From the NCBI RefSeq assembly GCF_001514145.1, contig NZ_KQ948661.1, positions 1 to 64,000 on the forward strand: a DNA stretch of 64,000 bases, in the 5' to 3' direction. Below, one piece after another: positions 9,037 to 18,301 of this stretch. The notes beneath the pieces were generated by a model. That model was not told where the DNA came from and ran no database searches. It saw only the letters and a list, made by a program, of their open reading frames with translations. Source of the DNA: Streptomyces canus (lineage in GTDB: Bacteria > Actinomycetota > Actinomycetes > Streptomycetales > Streptomycetaceae). The translations under genes and the position numbers were made by a program. How positions within the stretch are numbered: position 1 is the first letter of the stretch; each line of letters starts with the position of its first letter.

Positions 9037-9081
9037 CCGCGTTCCCGTCGCCCCTCCGAGAGACGAAAGAGGCACCCCACC

Positions 9082-10026
9082 ATGCCCGGAACCGAAACCG
9101 GACCGCTCGTCCGGCTCGACGCCACGCGGGGGCCGTCCGGCGCCGCCGTGGACTGGCTCACCGAACACCGCCCGCGGATCAGGGAGGCGGTCGCCCGCAA
9201 CGGAGCCGTTCTGGTGCGCGGACTGCGCCTGGACGACCGGGCGACCGCCGTCGCGGCCCTGGGCCGGGTCATCGGGGACCCGCTGATCGAACGTGAGGGG
9301 TTCGCGCCGCGCGACGTCTACGGACAGGGCGTGTACTCCTCCTCGCACTGGCCGGCCGACCAGCCCATGTGCATGCACCACGAGCTCAGTTACGCGCCCT
9401 CGGCCCCGCGGCTGATGGCCTTCGCCTGTCTCACCCCGCCGGCCGAGGGCGGGATCACCGCGACGGCGGACAGCCGTGCGATGCTGCGCGATCTGCCGCC
9501 GGACCTCGTCGCCCGCTTCGAGCGCCACGGCTGGCGCCTCACCCGCCACTACAACCCGTTCGTCGGCATCACCTGGCAGGACGCCTTCGGCACCGACGAC
9601 CCCGCGGTGGTGGACCGTTATTGCGCCGAGCACGACATCGAGGCGCGCTGGGACGCGGACGGCGCGCTGCGCACCGCGCAGACCCGACCGGCCGTCGTAC
9701 GGCACCCGCAGACGGGTGAGCGCTGCTGGTTCAACCAGATCGCCTTCCTCAACGAGTGGACGATGGCGCCCGAGGTCCGCGAGTTCCTGACGGCCGAGTT
9801 CGGCCCGGAGGGCCTGCCCTTCAACACGTTCTGCGGTGACGGCACCCCTCTGGACCGCGCGACCGTCGACCTCGTCAACGAGGTGTACGAGCGGCACACC
9901 GTGCGCGAGCCGTGGCAGCGCGGCGACCTCCTGGTGATCGACAACGTGCGCACGGCGCACAGCCGTGAACCCCACCGGGGTGAGCGAGAGATCGTCGTGG
10001 GCCTCGGCGAACCCTTCCGGCCGTAG
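9082..10026 (+). CDS. TauD/SyrP-like Fe(II)/2-oxoglutarate dioxygenase, probable amino-acid beta-hydroxylase
   Basis: The 314-residue protein has the facial triad of this superfamily: H99-x-E101 in the segment MHHELSY and the distal His293 in DNVRTAHSR, followed by an Arg-rich stretch (REIVVGL) that would hold 2-oxoglutarate. The HELSY...GG...ADSR layout is that of SyrP-type enzymes, which hydroxylate aspartate bound to a carrier protein. In this cluster the likely substrate is an aspartyl (or asparaginyl) residue on the NRPS, giving beta-hydroxyaspartate; substrate is inference. It follows the permease by 45 bases and is the last gene before a strong hairpin. Free asparagine hydroxylation (AsnO type) is an alternative. 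Confidence 0.85.
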   Translation: MPGTETGPLVRLDATRGPSGAAVDWLTEHRPRIREAVARNGAVLVRGLRLDDRATAVAALGRVIGDPLIEREGFAPRDVYGQGVYSSSHWPADQPMCMHHELSYAPSAPRLMAFACLTPPAEGGITATADSRAMLRDLPPDLVARFERHGWRLTRHYNPFVGITWQDAFGTDDPAVVDRYCAEHDIEARWDADGALRTAQTRPAVVRHPQTGERCWFNQIAFLNEWTMAPEVREFLTAEFGPEGLPFNTFCGDGTPLDRATVDLVNEVYERHTVREPWQRGDLLVIDNVRTAHSREPHRGEREIVVGLGEPFRP

Positions 10027-10041
10027 CCGCGGCACCACCCC

Positions 10042-10080
10042 GAAGGGGGCCGCACCCGGGATCCGGGTGCGGCCCCCTTC
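10042..10080. terminator. perfect 18-bp hairpin, bidirectional terminator
   Basis: An 18-base arm (GAAGGGGGCCGCACCCGG) is followed by a 3-base loop and its exact complement. It lies between the convergent dioxygenase (plus) and kinase (minus) genes, so it should stop transcription from both sides. No U-tract follows, which is normal in streptomycetes. Confidence 0.88.
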
Positions 10081-10093
10081 CGTGGCTCCGGGC

Positions 10094-11008
10094 TCAGTGG
10101 AAGCTGAGCGTGCGGTAGACCGTCACGTTTCCGACGAGTTCCTGGCAGGCCTGAGCGGCGGTGGTGAGCCGGCTGTGGAAATGCGGCGCCGAGGTGTCCA
10201 GCAGGATCCCCAGCGTGGTGCCGCTGTGTCCGACGACGACGCCCAGGCCGCCCACCTCGCGGCAGATACCGATCATCGCCTCCAGCGACCACTTGTGCCG
10301 CAGCACCTGGTTCATCCGGGCGCTCGCCGTCGCCACCGCGCCGACCTCGGCCAGGTCCTGGCGGGCCACGGCGCCGCCGATCCGGTCCAGCAGCCGCACG
10401 TACTCCCGCTCGTCCGCGGCCGTGAACGGCTTGGGGATGCTGTTGAAGTCGACCGTGTCCACGGCGCCGCCCTCGTCGACGCTGACCACCGCCATCGAGG
10501 GCAGGGAGCCGAGCCGGGCGCGCAGCCGCACGCTGCGGTGGTGGAAGGCGACCACCGACGGATACAGCACGCCGTCGGTCGGTTCGATCCTCGCGAGGTA
10601 CGACTCGATGCGCCGTGGCGGCATCGGCTCCTCCAGGGCGTTGGCCACGGCACGCGCCGTCGCCACCAGGTCCGCCGAGGAACTGGCCAGCCCCTTGCCC
10701 TCGGGGAGCGTGCTGTCGATGCGCAGCACACCGCCCGCGGGCCGCCGGGCGTCGGCCATGATCATCGAAGTGAGCTTGAGCGCCTTCCTCTTGTGCGGGG
10801 GCCACACCTGAAGCTCGTCGGTGTGCGGGTCCACCTCGAATCGGGCCACGGCCCACCGGGCGACGGGCAGGGTGACCAGGAAGTCCCCGTCCGTCTCCGG
10901 CAGGACGCCCTGCAGGAGCTCCCCGAACGTGCCGAAGGCCGAGCTCACCCCGGTGGCGGCAACCCGGCGGTAGTCCGCGTGGAGCGTGGTCGTGTCGATC
11001 GTCGTCAC
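10094..11008 (-). CDS. GHMP-family kinase, probable L-threonine kinase for diaminobutyrate synthesis
   Basis: The 304-residue protein carries the GHMP ATP-binding motif LPEGKGLASSSAD at residues 101-113 and the C-terminal GVVVGHSGTTLG segment. Its overall layout is like PduX-type L-threonine kinases. It starts with GTG 8 bases after an AGGAGG site, 10 bases downstream of the A-T-TE gene, and is last in the leftward operon. Phosphothreonine would be the activated substrate for the PLP enzyme at 17010-18083, whose aspartate adduct could be split by the lyase at 15541-17013, yielding 2,3-diaminobutyrate. The kinase family is clear; the threonine substrate is inferred from the set of neighbours, which resembles the Dab genes of friulimicin- and pacidamycin-type clusters. 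Confidence 0.8.
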   Translation of the reverse strand: MTTIDTTTLHADYRRVAATGVSSAFGTFGELLQGVLPETDGDFLVTLPVARWAVARFEVDPHTDELQVWPPHKRKALKLTSMIMADARRPAGGVLRIDSTLPEGKGLASSSADLVATARAVANALEEPMPPRRIESYLARIEPTDGVLYPSVVAFHHRSVRLRARLGSLPSMAVVSVDEGGAVDTVDFNSIPKPFTAADEREYVRLLDRIGGAVARQDLAEVGAVATASARMNQVLRHKWSLEAMIGICREVGGLGVVVGHSGTTLGILLDTSAPHFHSRLTTAAQACQELVGNVTVYRTLSFH

Positions 11009-11018
11009 CCTGGTCCTC

Positions 11019-14000
11019 CTAGTTCCGGTGCGCGGGCCTGGGGCAGCCGGCCCGCACCAGTGCGGCGGTGTCCGCCGGTCGTGTGCTGACGAAGTAGTGG
11101 CCGCCCTGGTCCAGTTCGTGGAGGGTCACCCGGTCGGAGACCGCCTTCCAGTCCCCGTGCCCCTCGGCGTACCGTGCCGTGGAGGCGTCGTCGCGGGCGA
11201 CGACGACCTCGACCGGGGCGTCGATGCGGTGCCGCTCTGAGTCCTCACGGATCCGGATGAGATGGCTGTTCGCGCTGAGGACGTCGTGCCGGTAGGCCCG
11301 CCCCACCACGTCCGCCCGCTCCGGCTTGAGCTCGTCGAGTTCGACGTAGGCGTTGTCGGCGCGCAGCCGGGAGAGCAGAGTCCGGTTGTCCGCGTCGGAG
11401 ACGTCCGCCATCTCCGCGCCCAGCGCCTCGGTGTCCTCCAGCAGCAGGGCGCCCACGAAGACGCGCTCGGCGGGGTGGCCCGCCTCCTGGAGCAGCCGGG
11501 CCGTCTCCAGAGCGGCGGCCGCTCCGGCGCAGTGGCCCCACAGCAGTACGGGCGTGGTGACCCGCTCGGCGATCTCGTCCCGGACTCGCCGGGCGATCTC
11601 CGTGACGTCCGCCATCGGCTCCTCGGCACCCGCGAAGTCGTGGCCGGGCAGTTCGACTCCGAGCACGGCGATGCCGTCGCGCTCCAACTCGGCGGCCAGA
11701 GAGCGGAAGTTGACGGCGTTGCCGCCGGCGTAGGGGAAGCACACCAGGGTCCGGTGGGGGTGCCGGGCGGCCGCCAGCGGCTGCAACAGGCCGTCCGCGG
11801 AAGCCCGTTCACCGCCTCGGTCGCGGTCCGTGAGCACCGTCCCGAGGTCGGCGAGCACGGGGTGGGCCACCAGGTCCTTCAGCGACAGAGCCCGGTCCAG
11901 CTGGACCAGCAGCCGTACCGCGGCCAGCGAGGTGCCGCCGAGTTCGAAGAAGTTGTCGTCCCGCCCGATGCGCTCCAGCGGGACGCCCAGCACCTGGGCC
12001 CACAGCATCGCCAGCCGCTGTTCGGCGGGGGTGCGGGGTGCCGCGTACGTCGCGCCGCCGTGGCCGAGGGTGCCGGCGAGCCGGACCAGGGCCTTCTTGT
12101 CGATCTTGCCGTTCTCGGTGAGCGGCAGCCGTTCCAGCTGGTGGAAGTAGGTGGGGACCATGTACGCGGGCAGCAGCCCGGCGAGGAAGTCCCGGGCTCG
12201 CTCGGTGGCGGGCTCGGCGCCGCCGTGCCCGCCGCTGAAGAACGCGACGAGATTGCGGGGTCCGTCCCCGGAGCCCTCGATGACGACCGCGGCCTCGCGG
12301 ATGCCCGCCATGCCCAGCAACTTGTTCTCGATCTCGCCGATCTCGATCCGGAAGCCCCGGATCTTCACCTGCTCGTCGCGCCGCCCCAGGTACTCGATGC
12401 GGCCCTCGGGCAGCCAGCGCCCGAAGTCCCCGGTGCGGTACATCCGGGTGCCGGGGCGGAAGGGGTCGGCGACGAAGGCCTCCCGGGTGCGTTCCTCGTC
12501 GTTGATGTATCCCCGGCCCACGCACACCCCGGAGAACGCGATCTCACCGGGCGAACCGAGCGGGACCAGCGAGAGGTTCTCGTCGAGCACATAGGTGTTG
12601 ACGTTGCGCAGGGACCGGCCGACGGTCACGAAGTCGCGGTCCGGCACCCGGTCCAGCACCTCGTGCATGGTGTCGTCGGACACCTCGGTGGCGCCGTAGG
12701 CGTTGACCAGTTTGATGTCCGGGTACAGGGCGAACCACCGCTGCACCAGTTCGTACTTGAGGGCTTCCCCGGTCACCGACACCGTGCGCAGGGCCCCGAG
12801 CGGACGGGGGTGCTGTTCGAGGTGGGTGAGGAGCACCTCCAGGTAGCTGGGGACGATCTGTGTGACGGTCACCCGGCCCGTGACGAGCTCGTCGACGAAG
12901 CCGGCGACGTCGAGCAGGACGTCCGTGTCGACAACGCGCACGCTGCCGCCGACCAGCAGGGGCGCGGCGAACTGCCACAGGGAGATGTCGAAGCACTGCG
13001 AGGCGGTCTGGGTGACGACCTCCGCGCTGCCGTTCGTCATCTCCATGTCGTCGATCTTCATGCGGAGGTGGTTGAGCATGCCGATGTGCTCGCACAGGGC
13101 GCCCTTGGGAGCGCCGGTGGACCCGGAGGTGAAGTAGATGTACGCGGCCTGCGCGGGGGCGATCGGGAGTCCGGGGGCGTCGGTGGTGATGCCGGAGGCC
13201 TGGATCTCCGGTACGGCCAGGACGTGCGGCGCCCGTTCGGCGAGTGCACCGGCGCGGGCCACCAGGTCCGCCCCGGCGGGCTCGGTGAGTACGAAGGCAC
13301 AGTCGCTGCGCCGGAGTTGGGCGGCGATCCGGTCGGCGGGGAAGTCGGGGCGTACCGGGAGGTAGACGCCACCGGCCTTGAACACGCCGAGCGCCGCGGC
13401 GATCCAGTCGAGGGTGCGGTCCATGACCACCGCGACGACGTCCTCGGCGCGTGCCCCCGCCGCGAGCAGGGCATTGGCGACCCGGTTGGCCCTGATGTCG
13501 AGTTCCCGGTAGGTCAGGCGGCTGTCCGCGTGGACGGCGGCCACCGCGTCCGGCGTCCGGCGCACCTGCTGCTCGAAGTGGTCCACGAAGGTCCGGTCGG
13601 AGAGGTCGGCGCGGGGGCCCGCGAGGCCGTACACCTGGGTGTCGACCTCCTCGTCCGACAGCAGACTCTGCCGGTGGTGGAGTCCGCCCGGCTGCGCCGC
13701 GAGCAGCCGCAGCGCGCGCAGGTGGTATCCCGCCAGGCGGCGGGCGTACTCCTCGTCGAGGTGAGCACGGTCGTACACCAGGCGCAGCGACAGACCGGCG
13801 CTGTCCCGGGCGACGGCCGCTCTCAGGACCACTCCGTCGTCGAGGCCGCCGTCCGGGCGGTCCGCCGTGCCGTCGGTGTCGGACGTCCGGGGGTCCGAGG
13901 CCGTGAGGCCCGACAGGTCGAACACCACCTCGGGTCGGACCTCCGCGCGATGTGCGCCGGCCAGTGCGGTGCCGGCCCTGGCGGTCAGCTCCGTCCACGT

Positions 14001-14273
14001 GGAGTCCGCGACCGTCAGGCGCAGCGGCACCTCGGCACGGCCGGCGTCCGGGACCAGACCGATGAGCAGGTCGGGCTCGGAGGCCACGGTCGCCAGGACC
14101 CGGGCGTGCGCGGCGAGCAGCACGGCGGGCAGTGCGGCACCCGTGCCGACGGCGTGCTCCTCCAGCGCCCGGGTGAGCGCCGAGGGCAGCTCCTCGCGGT
14201 GCTCCGCCACGCCCCGCTCCTCGTCGAGCGGCATGGTCCATCTGGGGATTCTGGTGTACGTGCGCTCGTTCAT
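11019..14273 (-). CDS. stand-alone NRPS: partial C - A - T - TE with Cys-nucleophile thioesterase
   Basis: Starting at ATG 14273 (ATGA overlap with the ATP-grasp gene) this is a 1,084-residue protein. Residues 1-215 resemble only the C-terminal lobe of a condensation domain and lack HHxxxDG. The adenylation domain spans about 230-735, with YFTSGSTGAPKG at 380-391 and the A10 lysine at 723. Pocket positions by alignment to GrsA read D429 I430 W433 Q472 S499 T501 A525 D533 D534 K723; the acidic pair would suit a cationic side chain such as diaminobutyrate, which is inference. The carrier serine is Ser782 (GGTSL). The thioesterase (about 840-1084) has GHCAG with Cys915 in place of the usual Ser. 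The protein may load and deliver, or release, a single amino acid in trans. Confidence 0.9.
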   Translation of the reverse strand: MNERTYTRIPRWTMPLDEERGVAEHREELPSALTRALEEHAVGTGAALPAVLLAAHARVLATVASEPDLLIGLVPDAGRAEVPLRLTVADSTWTELTARAGTALAGAHRAEVRPEVVFDLSGLTASDPRTSDTDGTADRPDGGLDDGVVLRAAVARDSAGLSLRLVYDRAHLDEEYARRLAGYHLRALRLLAAQPGGLHHRQSLLSDEEVDTQVYGLAGPRADLSDRTFVDHFEQQVRRTPDAVAAVHADSRLTYRELDIRANRVANALLAAGARAEDVVAVVMDRTLDWIAAALGVFKAGGVYLPVRPDFPADRIAAQLRRSDCAFVLTEPAGADLVARAGALAERAPHVLAVPEIQASGITTDAPGLPIAPAQAAYIYFTSGSTGAPKGALCEHIGMLNHLRMKIDDMEMTNGSAEVVTQTASQCFDISLWQFAAPLLVGGSVRVVDTDVLLDVAGFVDELVTGRVTVTQIVPSYLEVLLTHLEQHPRPLGALRTVSVTGEALKYELVQRWFALYPDIKLVNAYGATEVSDDTMHEVLDRVPDRDFVTVGRSLRNVNTYVLDENLSLVPLGSPGEIAFSGVCVGRGYINDEERTREAFVADPFRPGTRMYRTGDFGRWLPEGRIEYLGRRDEQVKIRGFRIEIGEIENKLLGMAGIREAAVVIEGSGDGPRNLVAFFSGGHGGAEPATERARDFLAGLLPAYMVPTYFHQLERLPLTENGKIDKKALVRLAGTLGHGGATYAAPRTPAEQRLAMLWAQVLGVPLERIGRDDNFFELGGTSLAAVRLLVQLDRALSLKDLVAHPVLADLGTVLTDRDRGGERASADGLLQPLAAARHPHRTLVCFPYAGGNAVNFRSLAAELERDGIAVLGVELPGHDFAGAEEPMADVTEIARRVRDEIAERVTTPVLLWGHCAGAAAALETARLLQEAGHPAERVFVGALLLEDTEALGAEMADVSDADNRTLLSRLRADNAYVELDELKPERADVVGRAYRHDVLSANSHLIRIREDSERHRIDAPVEVVVARDDASTARYAEGHGDWKAVSDRVTLHELDQGGHYFVSTRPADTAALVRAGCPRPAHRN

Positions 14274-15544
14274 CGGCCCCCGTTCCCTTCTTCCGGCGTC
14301 TCCGGCTCGTCCAGCTCGATCCTGATCAGTCGTGCGGCGGACTCCGCGCGGAAGCCCGCCTGCGCGGTGTCCGCGCCCGTGGCGACCACACAGCCCAGGC
14401 GGTCCTGGAACGAGTGCGTGATCCGCACCTGCCGGCCGGTGGCGGTGCCGGGCGCGGCCACCAGGACCCCGGGGGCCGCTGCCGCGTCCTCGACGCCGGT
14501 GACGGAACCGACCCGTCCCTCGGCCGCCGCCATCACGAAGCGCACGGCGGCGTGACCGGCGGCCCGCGGGCCTGGGGCCCCGGTCGGCACCGTGTCCTGA
14601 CCCGCGGCACGGGCGACGACGGCGTCCACCAGGTCGGTTCCGGTCGCGGCCTGGACGGCGACGGGAATCATGCCGCCCGCGAGCCTCGGGTTGACCTCGA
14701 TGACCACCGGCCCCTCGGCCGAGCGGCGGATCTCGGTGTGGGCGGCCCCCCAGCCGAGTCCGAGGGCCTTCAGGGCCCGCAGCGCGGTGTCCCCGAGTTC
14801 GGCGACGGTCCCGGGGTCCACGGGGGCGGGGATGTCGTGGCCCGTCTCCACGAAGTACGGCGCGGGGCCGGTGTGCTTGCCGACGACGGTGACCACGTCG
14901 CCGTCGAAGGTCTCCACCGAGAACTCCGGTCCGTCGACGGCGGCCTCCACCAGGATGCGGGAGGGCACGGTGTTGCCCCGCTCGTCCGTCGCCCGGTCGA
15001 GGAGCCGGCGGGCCCAGTCCTCGGTCTCCGCACGGTCGCGGCACAGACGTACGCCGTTCGAGCCGGAGCCGCTGACCGGTTTGAGCACCACCGGGTGGCC
15101 GATGTCCTGCGCCGCCCGAACCGCCGCTGCCACGTCGCCGACCACCGTCCAGCCCGGTACGGGCACTCCCTGGGCGGAGAGGGTCGCGCGCTGGAGGTCC
15201 TTGGCCCGGCAGCGGGCGATGGCGTCACCGTCGGCTGCGGGCAGTCCGAGCCTGGCCGCGGCCCGGGCGGCGTCCGCCACGAAGTACTCGGAGCTGGAGG
15301 CGATCCCGGCCAGACCGGCGCCCTCGGCCAGAGCGCCGCAGGCCTCCACCACGGCCGCCAGGTCCGCCGTGTCCAGCACCAGGGTGTCGACGGCGTCCTC
15401 GGCGGCGTACGGGTAGCGGTCCGGGTCCCGGGTCAGCAGCACCGGCCGCATCCCCCGGGCGCGGGCGGCCGCGCAGAACTGGCGTCCGGTACCGGTCGTG
15501 TTGCTCTCCAGGAAGGCGAACCACCTGGCCGTCGTGCTGTTCAT
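14270..15544 (-). CDS. ATP-grasp carboxylate-amine ligase
   Basis: This 424-residue protein begins at ATG 15544, overlapping the lyase stop (ATGA), and its own stop overlaps the NRPS start. It has an N-terminal pre-ATP-grasp Rossmann-like domain, then the ATP-grasp core with HPVVLKPVSGSGSNGV as nucleotide-binding loop, ILVEAAVDGPEFSVE, and the metal site VIEVNPRLAGG. ATP-grasp enzymes couple a carboxylate to an amine via acyl phosphate. Within this cluster the substrates are unknown: it could build an amide-protected intermediate in the diaminobutyrate branch or join an extra residue to the peptide. The same three-gene order with a lyase and a PLP enzyme suggests they share one pathway. Confidence 0.85.
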   Translation of the reverse strand: MNSTTARWFAFLESNTTGTGRQFCAAARARGMRPVLLTRDPDRYPYAAEDAVDTLVLDTADLAAVVEACGALAEGAGLAGIASSSEYFVADAARAAARLGLPAADGDAIARCRAKDLQRATLSAQGVPVPGWTVVGDVAAAVRAAQDIGHPVVLKPVSGSGSNGVRLCRDRAETEDWARRLLDRATDERGNTVPSRILVEAAVDGPEFSVETFDGDVVTVVGKHTGPAPYFVETGHDIPAPVDPGTVAELGDTALRALKALGLGWGAAHTEIRRSAEGPVVIEVNPRLAGGMIPVAVQAATGTDLVDAVVARAAGQDTVPTGAPGPRAAGHAAVRFVMAAAEGRVGSVTGVEDAAAAPGVLVAAPGTATGRQVRITHSFQDRLGCVVATGADTAQAGFRAESAARLIRIELDEPETPEEGNGGR

Positions 15545-17013
15545 CCCGTCTCTCCCGTGTCGCATCCGGCCACCAGGGCCGCCACCGCTTGGTCGAGGGC
15601 CGTGCTCGCCCGTGCCCGGCGCGCCCGGCGCTGCGCGAGCGCTTCGGCGTGCTCGGCGAGCCGCCCGCGCAACTCGTGCACGACGGCCTCGCAGGCGCCT
15701 GGGCCACCGCCCCGGTCGTGCGCGGCGACGAGTTCGGGCAGCGGCGGGATCTCCGCGCTCACCTCGGCGCGCAGGCCGTCCGGCAGCGTGATCTTCGTCA
15801 GCTCGGACTCGCCGGCCTCGACCGCCTCGCGTACGGCGGCGCCCACCACGTGGTGCGCGGTACGGAACGGAACGCCCTGCCGTACCAGTCGGTTGGCGAT
15901 CACGGTGGCCGTCACGAAGCCCTCCCGGGCCCGCTGTTCCATCCGCCGGCGGTCCGGACGGGCGCCGCTCACCAGCACCTGGGACAGCAGCACGCTGTCG
16001 CGGACGGTGGCCAGCGCGGACCAGGCGCCGCCGACCGCCTCGGTGCCGACCTCGATGGAGTTGGTGAACGGCGTCGACTTCATGGCGGCGGCCGACGCGG
16101 TCCACGCGCCCACGGCGGCGGCCGACTTGGCCTTCACATGCTCCAGCAGGAACGCGTTGCGCTTCTGCGGCATGGCCGAACTGCCGCCCACGAGCCGCTC
16201 GGGGAACTCCACGAAGGCGAACTCCTGGGTGCTCCACAGCTGGAGGTCGGTCGCGAGCCGGCTCAGCGTGAGGCCCGCGCCGGCCGCCGTCGCGAGGGCG
16301 CGCAGCAACGTGTCCCGGGTGGCCACCGCGTCGACGGCGTGCCGCGGGGGTCCGTCGAAGCCGAGCAGTTCGGCCGTGCGGGAGGGGTCGATGGGCAGGT
16401 CCGTGCCGGAGACGGCGCCCGCGCCGAGGGGGCAGCGGCTCTGCTCGTCGGCGACGTGCCGGAGCGCGGCGATGTCACGGTCCAGCGCCGTCGCGATCCC
16501 GGCGAGGTAGTAGCCGTAGGTCACGGGCATGGCGGGCTGGAAGTGGGTGTAGACGGGCATGACCACGTCCAGGTGGGCCCGCGCCCGGGAGAGCAGCACG
16601 GCCTGCAGGCGCAGCAGTTCGCCGAGCAGGTCCGTCAGGACCTCCCGCAGCCGCATGGCGGTGATGGTCGCCTTGATGTCGTTGCGGGAGCGTCCGGTGT
16701 GCAGCTTGCCACCGACGTCCGCACCGAGCCGCTCGATCAGTTGGCTCTCGTACATGAGGTACAGGCCGCGCGGTGCCGGGTGGTCGTACAGCTCGCGGAA
16801 GCCGTCGGCGCGCAGCCCGGCGATGGTGCGCAGGAGCGTGGCGGCCGCGGTCCGGGGCAGCAGCCCGCACTCGGTGAGCATCACCACGTGCGCGAGGTCG
16901 ATGGTCGAGGTGGGGCCCAGCTCCTGGCGGATGTCGTCGGGGCCCGGTTCGCCGTACACGACGCGGGAGGTGCGGGCGCCGAGGGTGCGGGTGAGCCGGC
17001 CCGTGCCGGTCAT
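15541..17013 (-). CDS. argininosuccinate lyase homologue (fumarase/aspartase superfamily)
   Basis: The 490-residue protein has the superfamily signature GGSSAMPQKRN at residues 276-286 and the active-site segment GGKLHTGRSRND at 101-112, so it is expected to be catalytically intact. Superfamily members eliminate fumarate from N-substituted aspartates. It is embedded in a secondary-metabolite operon and translationally coupled to the PLP enzyme (overlap at 17010-17013) and to the ATP-grasp gene. The best reading is that it cleaves an aspartate adduct of a threonine-derived skeleton to leave 2,3-diaminobutyrate plus fumarate, as proposed for Dab pathways; primary arginine biosynthesis is unlikely in this context, and the arginine gene would normally sit with argCJBD or argG. 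Confidence 0.85.
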   Translation of the reverse strand: MTGTGRLTRTLGARTSRVVYGEPGPDDIRQELGPTSTIDLAHVVMLTECGLLPRTAAATLLRTIAGLRADGFRELYDHPAPRGLYLMYESQLIERLGADVGGKLHTGRSRNDIKATITAMRLREVLTDLLGELLRLQAVLLSRARAHLDVVMPVYTHFQPAMPVTYGYYLAGIATALDRDIAALRHVADEQSRCPLGAGAVSGTDLPIDPSRTAELLGFDGPPRHAVDAVATRDTLLRALATAAGAGLTLSRLATDLQLWSTQEFAFVEFPERLVGGSSAMPQKRNAFLLEHVKAKSAAAVGAWTASAAAMKSTPFTNSIEVGTEAVGGAWSALATVRDSVLLSQVLVSGARPDRRRMEQRAREGFVTATVIANRLVRQGVPFRTAHHVVGAAVREAVEAGESELTKITLPDGLRAEVSAEIPPLPELVAAHDRGGGPGACEAVVHELRGRLAEHAEALAQRRARRARASTALDQAVAALVAGCDTGETG

Positions 17014-18083
17014 GACAGCACCGGGTCCGGGAGGGACCCGCCGGAGCGCGGCACGGTGCCGTGCACGTCCTCGTAGCTGCGCCTGCCCCAGCGCATCCGG
17101 GTCCAGGTGTCACCGGCGTCGGCGGGCGAGTCGACGAGGAGCGGTTCGGCGGGCGGTCGGGGCAGGGTGTGGCCGTTCTCGGCGAGCCAGGCGTCGTTGT
17201 AGACGGTGGCCATGTAGCGGTAGCCCTCGTCGGGGAGCATCACGACGCACAGTCCGTCGGGGTTGCGCGCGGCCCACCACTGGGCGACCTGGTAGGCGGC
17301 GCCGCTGGTGGGCCCCTGGAACAGGGCGTGGGTGGCGTGCAGTTGGCGGGTGTACGTGTAGGCCTCGGGCGCCGAGCACCAGTGCACCTCGTCGAAGGTG
17401 GAGTGGTCGAGGTTGGCCGGCCACAGGCTGTTGCCGAGTCCGCGCAGGGCCCTGGGGCCGTCGGGCTGCCCGAACAGCACACTGCGGTGGCTGTCGACGC
17501 CGATGGCCCGGGTGTGCGGGGTCAGTTCGCGCAGCCCGGCGGTGGTGCCGCACATGGAGCCGCCCGAGCCGACGGGCCCGACGAGGCAGTCCACCGTGCC
17601 GAGCGAGCGGGCGATCTGCTCCGCGACCACCCCGTAGGAGCGGGGGTTGTCGGGGTTGCTGTACTGCTCGGGGCAGAAGGTCGAGGGGAGTTCGGCGCGG
17701 ATCTCGGCGAGCCGGCGCAGCCGGGTCTCCTGGTAGCCGCCGACGGGTGCCGGTTCCCGGCAGATCTCCACCTTGGCGCCGAGGTCGCTCAGTCTTCGGT
17801 ACAGGTTGGCGTCGATGGCCGGGTCGCTGACCAGGATCAGCTCGCGTTCCATGAGGGCGGACTGCATCGCCAGCGCGAGGCCGAAGGTTCCCGACGTGGT
17901 CTCGACGATGACCGTCTCGGCGTCCAGCTCACCGCGGCTGTGGGCGTGTCGCAGGATGTAGCGGGCGGGCAGCAGCTTCATGAGGGAGAAGACCGCGCCG
18001 TACAGATTGGGGCCGAGGCGGACGAGACGCGGCATCATCGTCGCCTCGGTGATCGAGTGGTACGTCGGCGTGATCGCCGTCAT
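17010..18083 (-). CDS. PLP-dependent cysteine synthase-family beta-replacement enzyme
   Basis: The 357-residue protein is a fold-type II PLP enzyme. The likely Schiff-base lysine is Lys36 (FSLMKLLPARY), the substrate loop is ETTSGTFG at 61-68, and the phosphate cup is GPVGSGGSMCGT at 169-180. It is related to SbnA/cysteine synthase-like proteins that use O-phosphoserine or an analogue and an amino-acid amine as nucleophile. Here O-phosphothreonine plus aspartate is the attractive substrate pair, because a GHMP kinase and a fumarate-releasing lyase are in the same operon. The gene is the first of the coupled run 18083-11019 and has no close neighbour upstream (218-base gap to the ATPase gene). 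Confidence 0.87.
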   Translation of the reverse strand: MTAITPTYHSITEATMMPRLVRLGPNLYGAVFSLMKLLPARYILRHAHSRGELDAETVIVETTSGTFGLALAMQSALMERELILVSDPAIDANLYRRLSDLGAKVEICREPAPVGGYQETRLRRLAEIRAELPSTFCPEQYSNPDNPRSYGVVAEQIARSLGTVDCLVGPVGSGGSMCGTTAGLRELTPHTRAIGVDSHRSVLFGQPDGPRALRGLGNSLWPANLDHSTFDEVHWCSAPEAYTYTRQLHATHALFQGPTSGAAYQVAQWWAARNPDGLCVVMLPDEGYRYMATVYNDAWLAENGHTLPRPPAEPLLVDSPADAGDTWTRMRWGRRSYEDVHGTVPRSGGSLPDPVLS

Positions 18084-18301
18084 GAAGGGCTCCCTGGAAG
18101 TTCAAGGCCGTCGGTGGTGGGGCGTGGTGGGGTCGCTGCGCGCCGTGCGGGGCCTTCGGATCCAGCGCCGGATCCAGGTGCGCCGGGGCGCTTGTGCTCG
18201 GGGTTCGCGTGCCGCGACGACGGGGGCCGGGCAGGCGTCGGTCAACCGGCGGATGGTCCACAGATTCATGGGGGCGGCTCGGGTGTTCGGGGGCGGCGGC
18301 C

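Noticed and set aside
11262..14555. 1,097-codon plus-strand frame opposite the A-T-TE gene
   Set aside because: The minus strand encodes unmistakable adenylation, carrier and thioesterase motifs; the plus frame is a GC-driven shadow.
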